NCBI GenBank assembly: GCA_016861045.1
Contig: BOKP01000002.1
Span: 372,001 to 436,000 of the forward strand
Reading direction: 5' to 3'
DNA from: Actinomycetes bacterium
GTDB lineage: Bacteria; Actinomycetota; Thermoleophilia; Solirubrobacterales; 70-9
Length of the DNA: 64,000 nt
The notes beneath the pieces were generated by a model. That model was not told the origin of the DNA. It saw only the letters and a program-made list of their open reading frames with translations, and did no database searches. Below are positions 10,315 through 17,492 of this stretch, one piece after another. The position numbers were made by a program, and so were the translations under genes. Numbering within the stretch: the first letter of the stretch is position 1; every line of letters begins with the position of its first letter.

Positions 10315-11034
10315 TCAGGCGGCGTGGACGCCGCCCGGCTTGAGCACGACGACCCGCGAGGAGGTCGAGCTCTCGACCCGGCGCTTGAAGTCCTCCGCGT
10401 CGGCCTCGATCGCCGGGAACGTGTCGTAGTGCATCGGCAGCACCGTCTCCGCGCCGATCAGCCCGCAGGCGTAGGCGGCGTCGTCGACGCCCATCGTGTA
10501 ATGCCCGCCGATCGGAAGGCAGGCGACGTCGATCGGCGTTCGCTCGGCGATCAGCTTCATGTCCCCGAACAGACAGGTGTCGCCCGCGTGGTAGACGGTG
10601 ACGCCGCCGATCTCGACGACGAGGCCGGCCGGAACCCCGATCGAGGTCCCGGTCTCGGCGCTGAACGGCTCATGGCCCTCCTCCCCGCTCGGCGTCGTGT
10701 TCGTGTGGAACGCCTGCACCAGCTTGACCCAACCCCAGTCGAACTCGACGACGCCGCCGAGGTTGGGGTCGTGGGTCTGCGCGACGCCGCGGGCATCGAG
10801 CCATTTCGCGAGCTCGACGATCGCGACGCAGGGCGCCCCCGTCCGCGTCGCCAGGCCGACCGCGTCGGCGAGGTGGTCGGCGTGGCCGTGGCTGAGCAGG
10901 ATGTGGGTCGGGTCGACCTCGTCGGCGGTGACCGGCGCCGTCGGGCTGTTCGGCTTCAGGAACGGGTCGATGATCACCCGCGCGTCGCCCTCGCTGAGCT
11001 CGAAGCAGCTATGGCCGAGCCATCTGATCTCCAT
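10315..11034 (-). CDS. Metallo-beta-lactamase-fold metal-dependent hydrolase (UPF0173 type)
   Basis: The protein has 239 residues and opens with MEIRWLGHSCFEL, the hallmark of UPF0173/YtkL-like hydrolases. The metal site motif is SHGHADHLAD near residue 50, with HAGDT in the second half and MHYDTFPAIEADAEDFKR near the end. It is a full-length cytoplasmic enzyme with two-metal hydrolase chemistry and no known physiological substrate. The start is ATG 11034 with GAGGAGAG 7 nt upstream. It lies immediately downstream of a small hypothetical gene (2-nt gap), so the two are probably one operon. Confidence 0.9.
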   Translation of the reverse strand: MEIRWLGHSCFELSEGDARVIIDPFLKPNSPTAPVTADEVDPTHILLSHGHADHLADAVGLATRTGAPCVAIVELAKWLDARGVAQTHDPNLGGVVEFDWGWVKLVQAFHTNTTPSGEEGHEPFSAETGTSIGVPAGLVVEIGGVTVYHAGDTCLFGDMKLIAERTPIDVACLPIGGHYTMGVDDAAYACGLIGAETVLPMHYDTFPAIEADAEDFKRRVESSTSSRVVVLKPGGVHAA

Positions 11035-11036
11035 CG

Positions 11037-11378
11037 TCAACTCTCCTCTCGTTCGTAGTTCGTCGGTGCTCCAAGCTCCCCCGCGAGCGCCCAGCCGGTC
11101 GCCACGCCGACCAGCATCGCGATCCGCGTCTCCTCGGCGAGGAGGACGTCGAGGGACGCTGCGCGCTCGCCGTCGTCGGCGATCGCCGCGACCCGCTCGA
11201 CCTCCGTCCGGTGGGTCTCGTCGAACCAGCCGCCGGCCTCGAGCGCACGGGCGAGCACCCGCTGCAGCGCCGGCGCGGCCGTGGCGACCCGGGCCTCGGC
11301 CGCGCGCAGCGCGTCGCCGTCGGCAAGGCGGCCGACCGCCTGCTCGAGCTCGGCCTCGGTGAACTCGGTGCCGGACAC
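11037..11378 (-). CDS. Small acidic protein of unknown function
   Basis: 113 residues, predicted largely helical, with EAELEQAVGRLADGDALRAA early and a C-terminal ETRIAMLVGVATGWALAGEL. There are no Cys residues, signal peptide or clear membrane segment. It starts at GTG 11378 with no strong ribosome site. The metallo-hydrolase start codon follows after 2 nt, so cotranscription is very likely. Not recognised. Confidence 0.6.
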   Translation of the reverse strand: MSGTEFTEAELEQAVGRLADGDALRAAEARVATAAPALQRVLARALEAGGWFDETHRTEVERVAAIADDGERAASLDVLLAEETRIAMLVGVATGWALAGELGAPTNYEREES

Positions 11379-11423
11379 CGGCTGAACATACCCGGCACCC
11401 CCGGCGGCGGGCGCGGCGCCGGC

Positions 11424-12212
11424 TCAACCGCCGCCGGGAGCGTTCCGGCGGCCGGCGAGCGCCCCCATCGCGAGGCCGACGAGGCCGCCGGCGAGGCCGG
11501 CGATCGGGTCGGCCCCCGATTCGACCACGGGCAGGAGCAGGAGGACGATCGCGGCCACCGTCACCGCGACCGTCTCGAGCGGCTCCGCGAGCGCCTGTCG
11601 CGACTGCGCCCGCCACAGCATCGCCCAGGCGGCGAGCAGGCCGAGGGCGACCCCGTTGCCGCCGGCGAGCACCAGGGAGTCGGTGATCCCGGCGGAGTGC
11701 GCGGCGCCCGCGGCGAGCGCCCCGAGCGTGCCCGTGGCGAGGATCAGGGTCGCCGTCGCGAGCGTCCCGAGGCGGCGCTCGACCGCGCCGCCGAAGACCC
11801 AGATCGCGAGGCCGGTGACGAACAGGGCGCCGAGGTCGTCGTAGACGAAGGGGGCGGTGACGTAGCGCCAGGGCTCGTCGCCGACGGGGCCGACGATCGC
11901 GCCGAGCTCGCTCAGCGTGAGCGGCACGGCGCGGCCGAGCACGAGCAGCACGGCCCCGGCCGCGAGCGTCGCCCCGGTGGCGAGCGGGCGGGCGCCGGTG
12001 GCGCTCGCCGACCGCTCGGCGGCGCGCTGCCGCCGCCGTCGCCGCCGGCGCTCGCGACGGCTCTCCCGAACCTTGATCTCGTCGCCCTCGCGCTCGAGCC
12101 GCGGGGCTCGCTTGCGCAACCGGTGCCCGCAATAGGGGCACTCGGTCACGTACGGGCTGACCTCCGATCCGCAGCTGCGGCAGACGACGCTCAGCTCGGG
12201 TGTCTGTGACAC
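11424..12212 (-). CDS. Rhomboid-like membrane protein with zinc-ribbon N-terminus, apparently without catalytic residues
   Basis: The N-terminus is a zinc ribbon (CRSCGSEVSPYVTECPYCGHRL, two CxxC pairs at about 11-31), followed by an Arg-rich linker (about 50-66) and six hydrophobic segments in a rhomboid-like arrangement. Where active rhomboid proteases have GxSG in transmembrane helix 4, this protein reads AGGNGVALGLL, with Asn in place of the catalytic Ser. The last helix reads DPIAGLAGGLVGLAMG and lacks the catalytic His. It is therefore probably a pseudoprotease that binds membrane partners. GTG start at 12212. Confidence 0.72.
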   Translation of the reverse strand: MSQTPELSVVCRSCGSEVSPYVTECPYCGHRLRKRAPRLEREGDEIKVRESRRERRRRRRRQRAAERSASATGARPLATGATLAAGAVLLVLGRAVPLTLSELGAIVGPVGDEPWRYVTAPFVYDDLGALFVTGLAIWVFGGAVERRLGTLATATLILATGTLGALAAGAAHSAGITDSLVLAGGNGVALGLLAAWAMLWRAQSRQALAEPLETVAVTVAAIVLLLLPVVESGADPIAGLAGGLVGLAMGALAGRRNAPGGG

Positions 12213-12284
12213 AGGGCGAGGATACCCCCGCGCGGGCCGCTGCCCGGCACCCGTCCCGGAGGCGCGCCGGGCTCGACCGGCGGC

Positions 12285-13400
12285 TCAGCGGGCGGTGAGC
12301 GCGACCGCGGCGGCGACCAGCTCGCGCAGGTCGTCGCCGTGGGCGGCGCAGAAGTCGAGCTGGCGCCGCGCCCCGGTCCCGGCGGCGACGATCTCCGCGA
12401 CCCGCCTCAGCTCGCCGGCGCAGCCGACGGCGGCGGCGTTCGCCTCGACCTCCGCGATCAGCGCCTTCGCCATCTCGGTCGCCGCGACCGGTCGCCCGCG
12501 GGCGAAGTCGACGAGCTCGCCCTCGAGGCCGCGGACCGCGGCCCGGACCTTGTTGTCGTCGATCAGCTCGAAGGGGGCCTCGACGAGCGGCTCGCCCTCG
12601 TCGAAGAGCTCGGCGAAGCGATGCGAGAGCGCGAGGGTCAGCGCCGCGTAGGCGGCCGTGTCCTCGATCCTGGTCGCCTGGTCGAAGACCCGCGTCTCCA
12701 CGGTGCCGAGGTTCGGGTGCGGGCGCACGTCCCACCACAGGTAGGTGTAGTCCTCGATCGCGCCGGAGCCGGTCATCTGCCCGACCCGGCGCGCGTAGAT
12801 CTCCCAGCTCCCGTAGTGGGGCGGGACGCCCTGGCGCGGAAAGGCCCGGAAGACCGGGGTCCGCGCCGACATCATCCCCGTGTCGCGTCCCTCCCAGAAC
12901 GGCGAGTTCGACGACAGCGCGAGCAGCAGCGGCAGGTGGCGGCGGATCCCGTCGGCGACGTAGATCGCCTTGTCGGCCGAGTCGATCCCGATGTGGACGT
13001 GGGTGCCGAAGATCAGCTCGCGCTCGGCGATGAAGCCGAGGTCGGCGGCCAGCTCCCGGTAGCGGGGGCGATCGACGATCCGCTGGTCGTCGCAGCGCGC
13101 GAACGGATGCGTGCCGGCGGCGCCGACCAGCATCCCGTTCCGGCGGGCGATCGAGCCGACGAGGCGGCGCAGGCCGGCGAGCTGCTCGGTCGCCGTCGCG
13201 ATGTCGGGGCAAGGCGTCGTCGCGACCTCGAGGACCGACTGGAACAGCTCCGGCTTGACCTGGCCGGCGTGCTCGTCGGGGACGTCGGCGAGGACCGCCT
13301 CGATGCCGTGGGCGAGGTCGAGCGTCGCCGGATCCAAGAGCATCAGCTCCTCCTCGATCCCGACGGTGAAGGGCGCGCCGTTGAAGCGGTGCTCGAGCAC
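12285..13400 (-). CDS. Carboxylate-amine ligase, YbdK / glutamate-cysteine ligase type 2 family
   Basis: 371 residues. FTVGIEEELMLLDP opens the GCS2 fold and is its signature. HVHIGIDSADKAIYVADGIR, PHYGSWEIYARRV and HPNLGTVETRVFD are conserved ATP/metal and substrate blocks. Members ligate Glu to an amine or thiol with weak gamma-glutamylcysteine synthetase activity; the true substrate is undefined. The start is GTG 13400 with no clear Shine-Dalgarno sequence. It is divergent from the aldolase gene. Confidence 0.88.
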   Translation of the reverse strand: MLEHRFNGAPFTVGIEEELMLLDPATLDLAHGIEAVLADVPDEHAGQVKPELFQSVLEVATTPCPDIATATEQLAGLRRLVGSIARRNGMLVGAAGTHPFARCDDQRIVDRPRYRELAADLGFIAERELIFGTHVHIGIDSADKAIYVADGIRRHLPLLLALSSNSPFWEGRDTGMMSARTPVFRAFPRQGVPPHYGSWEIYARRVGQMTGSGAIEDYTYLWWDVRPHPNLGTVETRVFDQATRIEDTAAYAALTLALSHRFAELFDEGEPLVEAPFELIDDNKVRAAVRGLEGELVDFARGRPVAATEMAKALIAEVEANAAAVGCAGELRRVAEIVAAGTGARRQLDFCAAHGDDLRELVAAAVALTAR

Positions 13401-13470
13401 GGGGTTTCGCGGCGATCCTACCCCGGCCCGACGCCCGCGACGGGCGAGCTCGAAGCCCCCGGCTCGCGCA

Positions 13471-13476
13471 TATACT
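13471..13476 (+). promoter_or_regulatory. -10 hexamer TATACT of the aldolase promoter
   Basis: TATACT, close to the consensus TATAAT and conspicuous in GC-rich surroundings, lies 69 nt before the aldolase start. No good -35 match is seen at 17-18 nt. Confidence 0.55.
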
Positions 13477-13544
13477 GGGGATCTCCGGGGCCGCGAGCCA
13501 CCGATCCGCGGTCGCGGCGATACGAGATCAAGGAGGCACTCCAA

Positions 13545-14465
13545 GTGGAGGTCAAGAGCATCACCGAGCAGAAGTCGCTCCTCGACACGCTGGCGCCGGG
13601 CAAGCGCACCCGCCTGCGCCGCCTGCTGTTCGAGTTCGGTCCCGGCAACGGTTCGCTGATGCTGCTGCCGATCGACCAGGGGATCGAGCACGGCCCCCGC
13701 GACTTCTTCCCGAACCCCGCCTCCAAGGACCCCGACTACCAGTTCCGGCTCGCCGCCGAGGCCGGCTACTCGGCGATCGCCTGCCAGATCGGGCTCGCGA
13801 CCAAGTACTACCCGGACTACGCGGGAACCGTGCCGCTGATCCTCAAGGTCAACGGCAAGACCGACATCCCGCCCTCCGACCGGGCGCTCTCGACGTGCAA
13901 CGCCTCGGTCGAGGACGCCGTCCGGCTCGGCGCCGACGCGGTCGGCTACACGCTCTACGTCGGCTCCCCGCGCCAGGACGAGGACCTCATCCAGCTCCGC
14001 CGGGTGCGCGAGGACTGCGACCGCTACGGGATGCCGCTGGTCGTCTGGTCCTACCCGCGCGGCGAGGCGGTCGCGGCGAAGGGCGGGCAGAGCTCCTTCT
14101 ACGCGATCGACTACGCGGCGCGGATGGCGATGGAGATGGGGGCCGACGTCGTCAAGCTGAACATGCCGAAGATCGACCCCGACAAGGACAAGGACGCCCC
14201 CGCGCCCTACGACGAGGGCGGCTTCACCCGGGAGGAGGCGATCACCCACTGCGTCGAGTCCGCCGGACGCTCGCTGGTGGTGCTCTCGGGCGGGTCGAAG
14301 ATCGACGACGACGCCCTGCTCGACCAGACGCGCGGGATCATGCAGGCGGGCGGCTCGGGGGTCATCTACGGGCGCAACGTCTGGCAGCGCGAGTGGAGCG
14401 AGGCGCTCGAGATCATCGGCCAGATCAAGGAGATCATGCTCGCGAACGTCCACCGCGTTCCCTGA
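13545..14465 (+). CDS. Class I fructose-bisphosphate aldolase (DhnA/FbaB type)
   Basis: 306-residue Schiff-base aldolase of the archaeal/bacterial DhnA group, which cleaves fructose 1,6-bisphosphate to dihydroxyacetone phosphate and glyceraldehyde 3-phosphate. Visible family blocks are LMLLPIDQGIEHGPRDFF near 45, GADAVGYTLYVGS near 140, GADVVKLNMPKID (Lys in the active strand) near 200 and LSGGSKIDDD near 250, followed by the phosphate loop region SGVIYGRNVWQ. GTG 13545 is chosen because AAGGAGG sits 7 nt upstream. The glycolytic enzyme enolase is also in this window but in a separate unit. Confidence 0.92.
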   Translation: MEVKSITEQKSLLDTLAPGKRTRLRRLLFEFGPGNGSLMLLPIDQGIEHGPRDFFPNPASKDPDYQFRLAAEAGYSAIACQIGLATKYYPDYAGTVPLILKVNGKTDIPPSDRALSTCNASVEDAVRLGADAVGYTLYVGSPRQDEDLIQLRRVREDCDRYGMPLVVWSYPRGEAVAAKGGQSSFYAIDYAARMAMEMGADVVKLNMPKIDPDKDKDAPAPYDEGGFTREEAITHCVESAGRSLVVLSGGSKIDDDALLDQTRGIMQAGGSGVIYGRNVWQREWSEALEIIGQIKEIMLANVHRVP

Positions 14466-14489
14466 CGCGGCGAAGCGGGGGCGGGGGCC

Positions 14490-15026
14490 GTGGTCCCGGG
14501 CGTCAGGGGCGGGACCGCGGGTGCGCTGGCGCTCCTGGCGCTGCTCGTCTACCTGCTGCTCGCCGGCGGCGAGGGTCCCGGCGGCACCGAAGCCGGGCCC
14601 GGAGGCGGCGCGGAGGCGGCGCGGGCGCCGGTGAGCGCGCCCGTCCTGCGGGTGGTCGACGGCGACACGATCGTGGTCGGGCTCGGCGGCGACGAGGAGG
14701 ACGTCCGCTACATCGGCGTCGACACGCCCGAGACGGTCAAGCCCGGGGAGCCGGTCCAGTGCTTCGGCCCCGAGGCGTCGGCGTTCAATCGCGACCTCGT
14801 CGCCGGCGAGACCGTGCGCCTCGTCTTCGACCGCGAGCTCCGCGACGCCTACGGGCGCCTGCTCGCCTACGTCCACGTCGGCGGCCGGTTCGTCAACGCC
14901 GCCCTCGTCCGCGGCGGTTACGCACGAACGCTCGAGATCCCGCCGAACACGGACCGTGCCGCGCTCCTCGCGCGGCTCGAGCGACGGGCCGGCGAGAGCG
15001 GCGCCGGCCTCTGGGGCACGTGCTGA
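14490..15026 (+). CDS. Exported thermonuclease-like (SNase) protein
   Basis: 178 residues. A hydrophobic N-terminal segment (about 11-27) acts as signal or anchor and is followed by a Gly/Ala-rich linker. The staphylococcal-nuclease fold starts near 52: VVDGDTIVV, VRYIGVDTPET (Asp/Arg catalytic strand), a conserved DAYGRLLAYVHV and NAALVRGGYART. It probably degrades nucleic acids outside the membrane. GTG start, 24 nt after the aldolase stop, so it may be cotranscribed with it. Confidence 0.85.
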   Translation: MVPGVRGGTAGALALLALLVYLLLAGGEGPGGTEAGPGGGAEAARAPVSAPVLRVVDGDTIVVGLGGDEEDVRYIGVDTPETVKPGEPVQCFGPEASAFNRDLVAGETVRLVFDRELRDAYGRLLAYVHVGGRFVNAALVRGGYARTLEIPPNTDRAALLARLERRAGESGAGLWGTC

Positions 15027-15064
15027 AGGCCCCGGGCAACCGGGCGATTCGTCTTAGCAACGGC

Positions 15065-15070
15065 TAACAT
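15065..15070 (+). promoter_or_regulatory. -10-like hexamer TAACAT, 10 nt before a start codon
   Basis: TAACAT ends 10 nt before the GTG of the next gene, which implies a transcript with almost no 5' leader. Pattern match only. Confidence 0.4.
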
Positions 15071-15080
15071 TGGCGGCCTC

Positions 15081-15392
15081 GTGCCAACCGAGACCCCAAT
15101 CGCGGCCGCGGCCGCTCCGGCGGCCCCGGCGCGGCCTCCCGCACCGGCTCCACGGATGGAACGGAGCCTCGACCAGTTCGAGGAGGCCTTCGAGCGCGCC
15201 CAGCGGGTCGAAGAGCGCCGCCGCCACGAGCTTCGGCGCCGTGCCGCGAACCGCTCCCGCGCCCGCGAGATCGTCAAGACCGAGAAGCGCGGCCGCGTCC
15301 GCTTCAGCGTCCTCGCCGTCTGCCTGACCGTGACCGTCATCGTCGTCGTGGCGGTGATGTTCGAGACCCTGGCCTGGCTCGTCGGCGGCTGA
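15081..15392 (+). CDS. Small single-pass membrane protein with basic coiled region
   Basis: 103 residues. An Ala/Pro-rich N-terminus is followed by a charged helical stretch (SLDQFEEAFERAQRVEERRR, about 28-47), a basic patch and one transmembrane segment (about 75-97). The segment order suggests a cytoplasmic coiled coil anchored at its C-terminal end, a division or envelope scaffold type of architecture. No family is recognised. GTG start with a probable near-leaderless promoter. Confidence 0.6.
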   Translation: MPTETPIAAAAAPAAPARPPAPAPRMERSLDQFEEAFERAQRVEERRRHELRRRAANRSRAREIVKTEKRGRVRFSVLAVCLTVTVIVVVAVMFETLAWLVGG

Positions 15393-15420
15393 GGCCCCGA
15401 CGACCCCGGGGGATCGCGGC

Positions 15421-15436
15421 CCGGCGTCCCCGCCGG
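15421..15436. terminator. Possible bidirectional terminator hairpin
   Basis: CCGGCG-TCCC-CGCCGG is a perfect 6-bp stem with a 4-nt loop, between the convergent small membrane protein gene and csrA. No T-tract. Confidence 0.3.
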
Positions 15437-15504
15437 CTCACGGCCGCAGGCCGCTTCGCCTCCTCCCTCCTCGATCCGCGGCTCCGCGGCCGCGCCGGGC
15501 GGTC

Positions 15505-15699
15505 TCAGTCGTCGGTGGCGGCGTCCTCGCGCCCCTTGGCGGGCTCGGCGTTGTCGAGGACCTCGCGGCGGAAGACGCTGATGTCGCGCGGCGCCTCGAT
15601 GCCGATCCGGACCTTGTCGCCGGAGACCGAGAGCACGGTGATCTCGATGTTCTCGCCGATCTTGATGCTCTGGTTGGTCTTCCGTGTGAGTACGAGCAT
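15505..15699 (-). CDS. csrA: Carbon storage regulator CsrA (RNA-binding translational regulator)
   Basis: 64 residues opening with MLVLTRKTNQSIKIGENIEI, the CsrA/RsmA signature; the C-terminal part has APRDISVFRREV, which lines the RNA-binding face in the dimer. CsrA binds GGA motifs in mRNA leaders and controls translation. There is no FliW or flagellin gene beside it in this window. CsrA is uncommon in classical Actinomycetia but occurs in deep-branching lineages. ATG 15699; upstream GAGG lies rather far (about 11 nt). Confidence 0.93.
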   Translation of the reverse strand: MLVLTRKTNQSIKIGENIEITVLSVSGDKVRIGIEAPRDISVFRREVLDNAEPAKGREDAATDD

Positions 15700-15830
15700 G
15701 AAACCCGGTCCTCGGGCGGGCGGAACATGAAGGGCACGGGCGCCGCGCGGAGGCGGGCGCTCCGACCTTACCGAATGGTGATCGGCCCGTCCACACATAC
15801 CCGCGTCCCGGCTCGTCGCCACCCGTCGGA

Positions 15831-15836
15831 TAGACT
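15831..15836 (+). promoter_or_regulatory. -10 hexamer TAGACT, 10 nt before a start codon
   Basis: TAGACT in the csrA divergent spacer, ending 10 nt before ATG 15847, consistent with a near-leaderless mRNA. Confidence 0.45.
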
Positions 15837-15846
15837 CCCGCGCCCG

Positions 15847-16410
15847 ATGGCAGGCAAACCGCTGAGGTCGCAGCTCAACCAGATTCGCGCCTGGGTCCGC
15901 GAGGGCCGGACCGACGCCTGGATCGCCCACCAGCTCGACATCTCCGCGTCGGAGCTGCGGGAGTTCCGCCGCCGCCACGACCTCGAGCCCGACTCCGAGC
16001 CCGACAGCTCCGAGGATCTCCGCGACGAGATCGAAGCGGAGGTCGAGGCGGCGACCCTCGCCGCCGCCGAGGCCGCCGACGAGGAGGACGCCGAGCGCGG
16101 AGACGACGATCGCGGGGACGAGGGGGGCGAGGAGGAAGGCGCTCCCCGCCGTCGCCGCCGTCGCCGGCGGCGCGGTGGCCGCGGCCGTCGCCGCGCGGGC
16201 AGAACGCTCGAGGCGACGTTCGACCACGGCGAGGAGGACGGCTACGGCGTCTGGCTCGATCCCGCCGTCAGGGACGATCCCGTCTATGCCGAGAACTGGG
16301 CCGGCCGGCGCGACGTCCAGGTGACGATCGAAGCCGACCAGATCACGATCCGCCGCGCCCCCTCCGGCGACGAGGGCGACGAGGGCGACGAGCCCGAGCG
16401 GGCCGGCTGA
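15847..16410 (+). CDS. Nucleic-acid-binding-like protein with acidic and RGG-type basic tracts
   Basis: 187 residues in four visible parts. A helix-turn-helix-like N-terminus reads IRAWVREGRTDAWIAHQLDI (about 12-31). An acidic tract covers about 45-95 (many Glu/Asp). A run of Arg with Gly at about 98-116 (RRRRRRRRRGGRGRRR) resembles an RGG RNA-binding box. A C-terminal beta-rich segment includes GYGVWLDPAV. It is divergent from csrA across 147 bp. Its function is unknown; RNA or DNA binding is inferred from composition. Confidence 0.72.
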   Translation: MAGKPLRSQLNQIRAWVREGRTDAWIAHQLDISASELREFRRRHDLEPDSEPDSSEDLRDEIEAEVEAATLAAAEAADEEDAERGDDDRGDEGGEEEGAPRRRRRRRRRGGRGRRRAGRTLEATFDHGEEDGYGVWLDPAVRDDPVYAENWAGRRDVQVTIEADQITIRRAPSGDEGDEGDEPERAG

Positions 16411-16526
16411 GGCCGCCGCGGCCGGTGGAGCCCCGCCCCCGCGCGTCCGCGGGGCCGGCGATCAGCGCCGCCGCGGTCCGATCGGCCGGGCGGCGTCGGG
16501 GTCGCCGCAGCGTGCCGTCGCGGCGC

Positions 16527-17492
16527 TCACACCGACCAGTCGTCGAAGGCGCGGCCGGTGTGCGCGCGCAGCCGCTCGGCGTCCTCGTGCAGGACCTCGA
16601 GCACCTCGTCGCCGAGCGCCTCGGCGACGCCTTCGGGCCGGTCGATCGGCTTCGAGAGCGGCAGGGCGACGTCGAGCGCGAGCCACGCGCGGCGCGGGAT
16701 CCGGCGACCGAAGCGCGTCCGGCTCATCCTCTGAACGCGCATTCCGAGCCGCGTCGCACGCTTCTTGCGGGACGTCGAGTGGCGCACCTGCTCGAACTTC
16801 GGGTGCCGGAAGCCGGCGTCGACGCCGGCGAACTCGAACAGGCGGGCGAGCGTGGCCAGTCGGTCCTCGCGCAGGTCGCGCTGATCGAGGACGAGGATCT
16901 GCTCCTCGTCGAAGTGGGCGAGGAACCGCTGCAGCTGCATGAAGTACTTGCTGCGGGTCACGTACGAGGTGTTCGGATGCGTCAGCGTCGCACGCATGTC
17001 GCCCTTCTCGCGGCGCTTCGCGTAGTTGTGGACGAAGTGGGCCGTGATCCGCTCGACCGGGTCGCGGACGATGTAGACGAGGCGGACGTCGGGAACGACC
17101 TCGGCGATCCGCTCGGGGACCCCGAGGTGCTGCGGATAGGCGGTGTAGTTGGGCGATGCCTCGCCGCGGCAGCGGGCCGCCGGGTCGAAGTGCCGCGAGT
17201 ACCACTCGAGCCCGCGCTGGTAGTTGCGCTCGGCGATGAAGAAGTTGAGCTCCTTCGGGGTCGACATCGACACCTCGGGATGCAGGCTCAGGTAGTAGTG
17301 CAGGCCGCTCGTCCCGCACTTCTGCGCCCCGATGACGATCAGGCTCGGCAGGGCGAGATCGCGCGTCCGCCCGCGCGGCGGGCGGGCGCGCGGCAGCTTG
17401 TCGTGGGCGCCGTCTCCCCCGCTGACGGCTGCCGTTTCGGTCGGGGCCGGAGCCTCCATGGGCGTCCCCGAGGGTACCGCAGGGCGGGTCAC
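16527..17492 (-). CDS. PAPS-dependent sulfotransferase (fourth gene of the sulfotransferase/glycosyltransferase operon)
   Basis: 321 residues. The 5'-phosphosulfate loop is VIGAQKCGTSGLHYYL (about 53-68) and the 3'-phosphate block is LVYIVRDPVERITAHF (about 138-153). The layout resembles heparan/carbohydrate-type sulfotransferases (Sulfotransfer_1/3) that move sulfate from PAPS to sugar hydroxyls or amines. The remainder is Arg-rich and soluble. GTG 17492 overlaps the stop of the upstream glycosyltransferase gene by 4 nt (GTGA), which fixes the start; an ATG at 17459 is the alternative. The acceptor is unknown; the neighbouring glycosyltransferase suggests a glycan or glycolipid. Confidence 0.88.
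   Translation of the reverse strand: MTRPAVPSGTPMEAPAPTETAAVSGGDGAHDKLPRARPPRGRTRDLALPSLIVIGAQKCGTSGLHYYLSLHPEVSMSTPKELNFFIAERNYQRGLEWYSRHFDPAARCRGEASPNYTAYPQHLGVPERIAEVVPDVRLVYIVRDPVERITAHFVHNYAKRREKGDMRATLTHPNTSYVTRSKYFMQLQRFLAHFDEEQILVLDQRDLREDRLATLARLFEFAGVDAGFRHPKFEQVRHSTSRKKRATRLGMRVQRMSRTRFGRRIPRRAWLALDVALPLSKPIDRPEGVAEALGDEVLEVLHEDAERLRAHTGRAFDDWSV

Noticed and set aside
13400-14876. A very long minus-strand extension of the YbdK ligase frame
   Set aside because: The region beyond 13400 is the aldolase gene and its promoter on the plus strand. The ligase fold begins directly after GTG 13400.
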